NCBI GenBank assembly: GCA_964023205.1 | Contig: OZ026845.1 | Span: forward strand, 9,496,001 to 9,560,000 | Direction: 5' to 3' | DNA length: 64,000 bases | Origin: Lutraria lutraria | Taxonomy: Eukaryota; Mollusca; Bivalvia; Venerida; Mactridae | In this document: piece by piece, positions 59,601 through 64,000 of the stretch | Position numbering within the stretch: position 1 is the stretch's first letter | Layout: each line of letters opens with the position of its first letter | Position numbers and translations under genes: made by a program | The notes under the pieces: model-generated | Told to the model about the DNA's origin: nothing | What the model saw: the letters and a program-made list of their open reading frames with translations, nothing else | The model's database searches: none

Positions 59601-61145
59601 TAGCTAAATACAGGGTGATAAGTAACTATTCAAGACAATATGTATTCCATCTCTTAGTTTCCTATTCAAAGACACATATTTACCATTGAAGTCAGGGATA
59701 CTGGAACCAGGCATGGATTTGATCAAGTTATCATATTATTCCAGGCAAATTGATTTAAGTGAGACTTCAATACTTTCTTAAAACTAAAACTTCAATAATA
59801 CCTGTTGTTGCATTCTTTGTTGCATTTCCATAAAATTAGCTGAACCCATACCAATATTGCCTACACCAGACAATCCACCCAGACTACCCAGACCAAATGG
59901 TGTGGCACTAACATCAGGTTGTGGTGTTTGAGTTGTCTGAAATTGACACCAGACAATGAAAAAATATAGTTAGGTCAAAGGATATAAAACTTTGAGAATG
60001 ATCACTTATAACTTAGGTTCACTGAAATGTGAGAAATGTCCTTGTGTTTGCATCACTAATTATCTGAAATTCCATTTAAACACTGTGATTGTCTAATTTT
60101 TTTTACATTTTTTAAGTTTTAAAATTCTGATATCTGAAATAAACATTAATTACAAAATTGTGGCATTGACAGTTTTTAAGAATTTAATTGTCCAGATTCT
60201 TAACAGTTGGCAATGATACAAATTAAGTTGAGGTTATGTACATTAAATAAATTTTCCTTAACTGTTATAAGGTTATTTAACTATCTGTTCTAATAAAAGA
60301 AGAGAACTTACGTTGGTACTGGGGCTGGAAGTAGTTTCTACTGGAGCTGGGCTTGGTGTTGTTCCAGCAGTCTGTTCAAATACACAAATTTTCAATGCTC
60401 ACTATGTTTAATTTTCTAAACAACTCCAAGAAATGACCAAGAAGCAAAATGTCAGACAAACGTTTTGAAACAATTAAGAGGGCTGCAGCTATCTCATATC
60501 AAGTTTCACCAATCCAAAAATTTAAAAACTAAACCGTAACAAGAAGTGTTTGTGCAACATGGATGCCCCCTAAAGGCCAACAGGATAGTAAGACCATGAC
60601 CTATTGAACTTAAATAAACCAATATCGCACATATTTACATATTTTTGAACAGCGATAACTACTCTGAGTCTGTACATAGGAATATATTACAAGAATTAGT
60701 CTAAAATTTCTATCAATGTATATAAATGCAGGGAACTGTGCCTCAGATTTTTGATAACATCCTTCGTCCATTAGATATTTGACTTTAAAAGAAATTTGAA
60801 TTTTACTTCACAGATGAACTGACCCATCAAATCAAATACCCAACAAATTAGTGAAACCACAGCATACAAATATCAAGCTAGATCTTAACAGATTTTTTCC
60901 CATTCAAGTGAGTGGATTTAATGTTTGTCTTCAATCTTTACAATTATTCACTGAATTATAAGAAATACTTAAAAAGAAAGAAAAAGACTCACCCTATTGG
61001 CAGACTTGATGACTAGATGCACAGCCATACCATCTTTTATAGAATGTTGACTCAGAGTTTCATCATCTTTCAAGATTTTCCCAGCAAATATCAAACATAT
61101 CTGCTCCAAAGGAGAGCCGAACTTCTCTGACACCTTTGCTCTAAG
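41638..61145 (-). CDS. UBQLN: Ubiquilin gene (first exon outside the window)
   Basis: Ubiquilins are cytosolic shuttle and chaperone proteins. Their UBL docks on the proteasome, the UBA binds ubiquitin, and the STI1 repeats bind hydrophobic client segments. Exons found: 61145-60993, 60371-60312, 59936-59802, 58767-58642, 57638-57588, 57060-56983, 56111-55994, 51985-51848, 51009-50870, 50531-50448, 48292-48177, 45147-44880, 43747-43663 and 41699-41638. Every junction is AG/GT, and phases agree across all fourteen exons, giving 537 residues to a TGA stop. The order UBL, STI1 pair, linker, second STI1 pair, Thr/Ser/Pro linker, UBA is that of animal UBQLN1/2/4. Only the first part of the UBL is missing; no match was found between 61146 and 64000, so exon 1 is beyond the edge. 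Which paralogue name applies cannot be judged. Confidence 0.95.
41700..43662 (-). other. Ubiquilin last intron, with repeat dimer
   Basis: No exon seen inside. Two diverged copies of a roughly 146-bp segment occur near 41950-42060 and 42100-42200 (GGCTAAGTTGAAGGGCACTT versus GGCTAAGTTCAAGGGTATAT; GGGCAAGAAAATTGTATCTT versus GGGCATGGAAATTGTGCACA). Around 43230-43590 sequences such as TGTGACCTTGACCTTAGAG and AAAGCTCACTTTGAGC suggest another dispersed element. Confidence 0.5.
43663..43747 (-). CDS. UBQLN: Ubiquilin exon: UBA N-terminal half
   Basis: Encodes [20 protein letters not shown] then VDREANLR. The MGF loop, which contacts ubiquitin in UBA domains, is present as MMGF. The acceptor is ATTATAG and the donor GTTTGT; phase 0 in, phase 1 out. 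Confidence 0.95.
43748..44879 (-). other. Ubiquilin intron with interspersed-repeat copy
   Basis: Holds copy 2 of the dispersed repeat (44641-44825; see 39121-39300). Near 44215-44345 GTTGTCCGGGACAATTTATT and GATTCGGACAAG occur. No exon seen. Confidence 0.5.
44641..44825. repeat. Interspersed repeat, copy 2
   Basis: Shares with 39121-39300 the blocks AAGAGTGCCAAATCACAAAATAC-like start, CATCAAGGGGCA, AGGCCGATTGGGCTGGTTAT, GAACTTGACTGAGATCTCAT and AAGTTTGGTGAGGATCC, all in the same orientation. Confidence 0.65.
44880..45147 (-). CDS. UBQLN: Ubiquilin exon: Thr-rich linker before UBA
   Basis: 90 codons shared with the split Gly of the previous exon. It begins [17 protein letters not shown], continues with long threonine runs ([16 protein letters not shown] and [12 protein letters not shown]) and ends [20 protein letters not shown]. 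The threonine tract is coded largely by ACA/ACG/ACC triplets with no pure long codon repeat. Acceptor ATTTCAG, donor GTATGT; phase 2 in, 0 out. The linker is probably disordered. The terminal Met-rich segment resembles STI1-type client-binding sequence. Confidence 0.92.
45148..48176 (-). other. Ubiquilin intron containing TACTGTATAC-ended relics
   Basis: Three termini of a transposon family fall here: TACTGTATACATCTT at 45286, TACTGTATACGTCTTTATAG at 45679 and, inverted, GTATACAGTA ending at 46869. Near each lie TTTTGGCG or CGCCAAAT motifs like those inside the element at 52021-52614. At 47760-47960 a segment with AATATGAAACCAATCCATGA resembles one at 54510-54700. No exon seen. Confidence 0.55.
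48177..48292 (-). CDS. UBQLN: Ubiquilin exon: end of second STI1 region
   Basis: Encodes [20 protein letters not shown] and [29 protein letters not shown] and the QGMQTL segment are hallmarks of the fourth STI1 repeat of ubiquilins. Acceptor TTGCAG, donor GTAATT; phase 0 in, 2 out. Confidence 0.95.
48293..50447 (-). other. Ubiquilin intron with 29-bp minisatellite
   Basis: Holds the array at 49585-50400, whose edge is only about 50 bp from the donor at 50447. The remainder (48293-49584) has no supported exon; plus-strand frames at 48615-48929 and 49093-49425 are not recognised. Confidence 0.6.
49585..50400. repeat. 29-bp minisatellite in ubiquilin intron
   Basis: About 28 units of 29 bp with core TGACTGTACATTGTCAGATA ACACAGGCA. 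Two unit types (TTGTCAGATAAC and TTGTCTGATAAC) interleave, and a block with GAGCAGTATCTGATAAC occurs twice (about 49950 and 50070), pointing to multi-unit duplication. Period 29 is not a multiple of three, so all frames are eventually interrupted. Confidence 0.93.
50448..50531 (-). CDS. UBQLN: Ubiquilin exon: STI1 segment
   Basis: 28 codons: [20 protein letters not shown] and NLPQMLQQ. It matches the third/fourth STI1 junction of ubiquilins. Acceptor ATTTCAG; donor GTTTGT, weaker than the others. Phase 0 on both sides, so skipping would keep the frame. Confidence 0.95.
50870..51009 (-). CDS. UBQLN: Ubiquilin exon: third STI1 repeat
   Basis: Encodes [20 protein letters not shown], then [20 protein letters not shown] and NPELANQ. 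The paired SANP motifs with Met/Gln-rich helices are the client-binding STI1 fold. Acceptor TTTACAG, donor GTAGTC; phase 1 in, 0 out. Confidence 0.95.
51010..51847 (-). other. Ubiquilin intron
   Basis: About 840 bp with no exon or clear element. GTGAGAGGTTACAGTGA and nearby text at 51300-51450 look like dispersed repeat but could not be paired within the window. Confidence 0.35.
51848..51985 (-). CDS. UBQLN: Ubiquilin exon: Ser/Thr/Pro linker
   Basis: Encodes [20 protein letters not shown], then [20 protein letters not shown] and STPGQFG. The block [10 protein letters not shown] is strongly conserved in animal ubiquilins, while the serine/threonine tract is variable linker. Acceptor TTTTTAG, donor GTATGG; phase 1 in and out. 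Confidence 0.95.
52021..52614. mobile_element. Non-autonomous element with TACTGTATAC inverted ends
   Basis: The left end TACTGTATACATTGAAATTT continues TGGCGG. The right end read in reverse complement is TACTGTATACATCTTTAAAT continuing TGGCGG. That gives about 26 bp of imperfect terminal inverted repeat, with further TTTGGCG/CGCCAAA pairs inside. It is 594 bp long with no transposase. TA at both outer tips fits a Tc1/mariner-type TA target, leaving CTGTATAC as the true tip. Related ends occur at 45286, 45679 and 46869. Confidence 0.7.
53785..54370. repeat. 164-bp tandem repeat in an interspersed element
   Basis: Starts with a hairpin-like AGGGCCATGATGGCCCT and CGCTCACCTGAGC. Three units follow in which CTTGGTAGAGRTCCAC recurs at exactly 164-bp spacing (TAGAGATCCA at 53961, TAGAGGTCCA at 54125 and 54289). 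Each also has TTGACCCTAGG and GACAAGAAGATTTTT. A further copy of the same family lies at 57900-58200 and a weak one at 61165-61270. No coding content. Confidence 0.75.
55994..56111 (-). CDS. UBQLN: Ubiquilin exon: conserved post-STI1 segment
   Basis: Encodes [20 protein letters not shown] and [24 protein letters not shown](F/Y)[14 protein letters not shown] is one of the most conserved stretches of animal ubiquilins. Acceptor TTTGCAG, donor GTAAGT; phase 0 in, 1 out. Confidence 0.97.
56112..56982 (-). other. Ubiquilin intron
   Basis: No exon found. Around 56390-56500 GGGTTGCTCCCTGCCCGAAA and TCGGGCAACCTG form a loose inverted pair, possibly a relic element. Otherwise AT-rich. Confidence 0.4.
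56983..57060 (-). CDS. UBQLN: Ubiquilin exon: second STI1 repeat end
   Basis: 26 codons: [20 protein letters not shown] and AMSNLE. This segment is nearly invariant in ubiquilins. Acceptor TTTCAG, donor GTAATA; phase 0 both sides. Confidence 0.97.
57061..57587 (-). other. Ubiquilin intron
   Basis: About 530 bp, AT-rich, nothing recognised. Confidence 0.4.
57588..57638 (-). CDS. UBQLN: Ubiquilin micro-exon: STI1 helix
   Basis: 17 codons, [17 protein letters not shown], too short to be seen as an ORF. It fits exactly between the flanking exons (HMLNNPE(L/I)[13 protein letters not shown] in animal ubiquilins). Acceptor ATTTCAG, donor GTAAAT; phase 0 on both sides. Confidence 0.95.
57639..58641 (-). 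other. Ubiquilin intron with interspersed repeat
   Basis: 57900-58200 is a single copy of the element seen as a tandem at 53785-54370 (AAGAGGGCCATGATG, TGAACAAAGTTGGTACATG, GGGGCCAATTTTTACCCATG). No exon seen. Confidence 0.6.
58642..58767 (-). CDS. UBQLN: Ubiquilin exon: first STI1 repeat
   Basis: Encodes [20 protein letters not shown], then [20 protein letters not shown] and ME. It has three asparagine-proline turns with Met-rich helices, as in the STI1 fold. Acceptor CATTAG, donor GTAAGT; phase 0 both sides. Confidence 0.97.
58768..59801 (-). other. Ubiquilin intron
   Basis: About 1.03 kb; no exon or repeat identified with confidence. A 107-codon minus-strand frame at 58896-59219 has no resemblance to ubiquilin and splits the splice-consistent exon order. 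Confidence 0.4.
59802..59936 (-). CDS. UBQLN: Ubiquilin exon: Gly-rich linker into STI1
   Basis: 45 codons: [20 protein letters not shown], then [20 protein letters not shown] and RMQQQ. It matches the ATPFGLGGLGGLAGL-type linker of other ubiquilins. Acceptor ATTTCAG, donor GTATTA; phase 0 both sides. Confidence 0.95.
60312..60371 (-). CDS. UBQLN: Ubiquilin short exon: Pro/Thr/Ser linker
   Basis: 20 codons rich in Pro, Thr and Ser ([20 protein letters not shown]) between UBL and the first STI1 repeat. Acceptor TGAACAG, donor GTAAGT; phase 0 both sides, so it could be skipped without a frameshift. Support is by splice fit and composition, since the linker is not conserved in sequence. Confidence 0.85.
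60372..60992 (-). other. Ubiquilin intron
   Basis: About 620 bp without exon or recognised element. Confidence 0.4.
60993..61145 (-). CDS. UBQLN: Ubiquilin exon: C-terminal part of UBL domain
   Basis: 51 codons: [20 protein letters not shown], then [20 protein letters not shown] and [11 protein letters not shown]. [17 protein letters not shown] and VHLVIKS are diagnostic of ubiquilin UBLs, which bind the proteasome receptor Rpn10/S5a. The first two UBL strands must lie in the missing upstream exon. Acceptor TTTACAG, donor GTGAGT; phase 0 both sides. Confidence 0.97.
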
Positions 61146-61311
61146 CTGTAAATTGTAGTAACAAAAAATGAGCAAACTTGGTTAAGGTTCCCTATGGCTA
61201 TACAATACCACATATATAATCTCTAGACCTTGCACCTTTAAGGAAGATTATTTTTTCAACATTTTCCTAAATAGTATGGTTTCTGTGATTTGTCTCAATA
61301 TTATCATAATC

Positions 61312-61518
61312 GTGTTTTATTTGATGGATCCACTGACAAGGAAATTTTTGGACAGGAAATTGTGTATACAAGGTACATGTATGTTGACAAAAGTGGTCAA
61401 CTTTGTACAAAGCTACGTAGATTTAGAACATGGGAATGCACAAGGAGTGAAAAAAGGTATTTTTAAAGCACTTGAAAATTTTGGGCTAGCGTCTCGCAGA
61501 AAATTGTGTCAATATTAA
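61312..61518 (+). pseudogene. Possible hAT-type transposase fragment
   Basis: About 65 codons read KVVNFVQSYVDLEHGNAQGV and KKGIFKALENFGLASRRKLC. This has the shape of the segment following the DGSTD block in hAT-like (ZNF862/TTF-type) transposases: a charged VDLE..NA.G, then an amphipathic helix and a Gly. It lacks the rest of the protein and sits antisense inside the first ubiquilin intron. The match is from memory of the family's pattern only. Confidence 0.35.
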
Positions 61519-61549
61519 TTATTATTAATTATTATTAGCACATATATGC

Positions 61550-62960
61550 CAGGGCTTTTTTTGGGGCGATTTTATAGCCGAAATTCGGTGATATTCCCAA
61601 TGGAAAATAGTATCTTTTTTAATTTTATAAGTTCATTAACATCATTATTGGTAGCAGCGTTTTTTTTCCTTCTTTGCACGGGGCCGGTAAACCGTTCCCA
61701 ATCTCTACCGGACCCGTCCCAATTTGAGCACGGACCTGTACCAATTTGATCAATATTGCCCTTTTCCCAATTTACTTTTAAAATATCAATCAAAATCGTC
61801 CGAAACCACCTAATAATCACAATCTCCAACACAAATTTTACTGCCGATAATGGCATTTTCACGTGTACGATGTTAGATCGAATAATTCCGAGTACGAAAA
61901 AAAATGGTAGACTGGTTTGCCGTATAATTACGATAAAACATGTAGCGCTTGGAAAGAAAATGAAACCAGTCGATTTCCCGAAAACGAGTCAAACCGAAAG
62001 TATAAATCACGACAGTAATGTAATATTGTAAAAAACTCTCTACTTCCAGACGTCGAACCGATTTTGACTTCATGTCTCTATTGCGCCCTGCTGAGAGTGT
62101 TAACTGATTTTCGGGTCGAAAATGAGAAGTTACGTACTTGTTTCGTTACGTAGGTGTAGTGTTAGAGCAGAACACGATCAGCAGTGCATGACAACCAGGT
62201 AGACCTTACTCCATGCAATGCTAAGGCTCTTAATCCTCACTCTTAATAATATTTATGAGAAAATTGATGAATGTAACATGTTGTGAACTTTTCACAGGCA
62301 TACACAAGCGAAACATGAGTGTCAGATAGTGAGATACTCATGTTTTTTGAGGGACTGACATTGGACCAAATTTGACCTCATGTCCCTTGACTAAAAAGAA
62401 TGTTTATCCTCCTAAACCCCCTACAGTAGAATTTTTTGGTCATGAAAAAAGTTTTGATAAATAAGATCAATAAAGTAGGCGAGCTCTTTGTTTGCAATCA
62501 ACAAGGTTATAACCTATTGATTATCAAATGTAGGGAGTAGATATGTATGCTGTTTTTCCCTTTTCTAAGGCCCCGCCACCTTTTCTCTCAAGGTAGGCCC
62601 AGAAGTGTACTTCTAAAGTTCTTTCATGTGAACATGCTGTATAAATACATCACTATGATGACTTTGACTTTTTTACTTATCAATAAAATTAATGTGATCC
62701 AATGTTATTTTCACATTTTTATGTGCATAAACATATGTAACAAGATCAAAAAAGTAACCTAGATTATAAAACTTATTAAAAGACAGCAGAATTATTCATG
62801 TGACTTGCTAAAACTGTAATTTATTCACCTTATATAAAATTCCCAATTTGCCTTATTTCGCAACATGAAATTCCCAATTTGGCACTTTTCACGATGCGAA
62901 AATTCCCAATTTGATCGGTACCGGACCCGTTCCAAATGAGGTGAAAAAAAACGCTGGGTA
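61550..62960. mobile_element. Possible eroded hAT-like element
   Basis: The left edge reads CAGGGCTTTTTTTGGGG and the right edge AAAAAAAACGCTG, so the ends (CAGGGCTTTTTTT / CAGCGTTTTTTTT in reverse complement) resemble short hAT terminal repeats. Near each end are mirror blocks with ACCGGACCCGTYCCAA and TTCCCAATTTG. Candidate 8-bp flanks (ATATATGC and GGTAGTAA) do not match, so the boundaries are uncertain. Confidence 0.35.
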
Positions 62961-64000
62961 GTAAATACCTTATTCTGCCACTGTTCTATGGGAGAATAAG
63001 TAGAATAAGTTGTACATTGCAAAAATTGTAGTTATAAATACATTAATTAAACCAATTTCGATTAAAACACTGCAAAAATTCCCAAACCCAAGGGTATGGG
63101 TCATATTCCCAAAATACGGAGATAAAACCCTGTATGCAGTGATTTTTTTTACAATTTCACTTGCTCAAGTCCTGGGACTCGCAGGACTAAAAATCTGTGC
63201 ATACCAATGTTTACAGTGTGAGCACAATTTTTGAGATTTGAATGGATGTAAATACTGCCCATCCAACAAATGAAGATAATGATATATGGTTCAGTATGGC
63301 GATTTTGTCTGCAAATCGCGTTCTCCAATAATTGATATACCAAATAAACACAGAGCGGCGATTTTCTTGAGAACGATGTCACGTATCTCGTTATCAGAAA
63401 AATATCTTTTATCGCAAGATTAGACATTCAAGTTTTTCGGTCTGAGACAGACAGAAATCTGGGCATCCAATTAATTTAATTTGCCAAGAAGGAAATTCCA
63501 ATCTTGAAATAAAAAGCCGGCGAATGTTATTGAACAAATGAAGCATTGTTGCAGTTAAGACACATTTGTACACTGGTAGCCTTGTTTCATATATGCCCGG
63601 TACAGGGCGAGAACATGTATCTATATTATAATCATTACTTAGACTGAGTCGCTTGTTTCATTTTACCTGTGGGCGTATCTCGGCACTCTAATCAATAACA
63701 CCAGTCCACTATTTACATGTTATATTATATCGCGATGTGGAAATTTAAAGCCTTCTTTAATAAACAAAAGCAGACAGATTTAAAACTCATCATTATCTGA
63801 TGATAAACCAAACTTGTTCTAGAAGCATTCAACTTAACGAAAATTTCAGCTATTTTATCTATCTTCCAGTTCCATTTAGTCAAAACCCAGCTGAGGACTT
63901 TGATGTGTTCGTATCATTTCATCAGCTGATATGCTATAAATAAGTCTTAATAACATAGCATATAAAATTATAAATGCTCTATCATCTATGTTCCACAGCG

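Larger units (their letters stand above)
61146..64000 (-). other. First ubiquilin intron (partial) with transposon relics
   Basis: No match to the N-terminal UBL strands was found here on the minus strand, so the intron probably extends past the window. It holds a possible hAT fragment (61312-61518), and two regions rich in TTCCCAATTTGnnC-like phrases (61590-61780 and 62835-62940) with GGTACCGGACCCGTTCC-like blocks. The region after 63140 is unremarkable. Confidence 0.5.

Noticed and set aside
61200..64000. Search for the first ubiquilin exon (N-terminal UBL strands)
   Set aside because: No minus-strand segment resembling IKVTVKTPKEK-type sequence with a suitable donor was found, so the exon is taken to lie outside the window.

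Overview
The window is animal nuclear DNA. It is AT-rich, has a spliced gene with GT-AG introns, abundant non-LTR retrotransposon sequence and a very high load of tandem repeats. A bivalve mollusc is the most likely source. That is inferred from the style of the LINEs, the short TA-flanked inverted-repeat elements, the interspersed repeat that begins around an AGGGCCATGATGGCCCT hairpin, and a single-exon LicD/fukutin-like gene. No bacterial-type gene organisation is present.

Three host genes can be supported, all on the minus strand. The largest is a ubiquilin gene. Fourteen coding exons between 61145 and 41638 were resolved base by base with consistent splice phases; they encode the second half of the UBL domain, the STI1 repeats, Ser/Thr/Pro-rich linkers and the UBA domain (537 residues). 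The first exon lies beyond the right edge. The second is a complete single-exon LicD/fukutin-type transferase with a membrane anchor (18621-19694). The third is the first coding exon of a Shaw/Kv3-like voltage-gated potassium channel (8762-9089), carrying most of the T1 domain; the rest of that gene would lie beyond the left edge. The three genes have no evident functional link.

Two LINE copies stand out. One (about 26.1-33.1 kb, minus) has an apurinic-type endonuclease and a reverse transcriptase that are intact except for one in-frame stop. Upstream and in the same frame lies a roughly 2.4 kb minisatellite of 33-bp units (11 codons). The other (2154-3677) is a 5'-truncated fragment inserted cleanly inside a 62-bp satellite.

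Tandem repeats make up roughly a quarter of the window. Unit sizes are 52 bp (505-840), 62 bp (1950-5330), 26 bp (8290-8755), 27/33 bp (10690-15045), 24 bp (16455-16925), 39 bp (17630-18460), 33 bp (29640-32190), 32/34 bp (33432-37705) and 29 bp (49585-50400). Several are closely tied to functional sites: the 26-bp array abuts and resembles the Kv exon's splice donor, the 29-bp array begins about 50 bp inside a ubiquilin intron, and the 33-bp array is read as protein. No CRISPR array, rRNA or confident tRNA gene was seen.

Region by region: 1-8.3 kb, satellites, a LINE fragment and non-coding DNA (probably Kv intron or flank); 8.3-9.1 kb, minisatellite plus Kv exon; 10.2-18.5 kb, mostly arrays; 18.6-19.7 kb, LicD gene; 20-24.6 kb, small repeats and an inverted-repeat element; 26.1-33.1 kb, the large LINE; 33.4-37.7 kb, satellite; 38.2 kb, a long hairpin; 41.6-61.1 kb, ubiquilin with repeat-filled introns; 61.2-63.2 kb, possible hAT-transposon remnants in the first ubiquilin intron.
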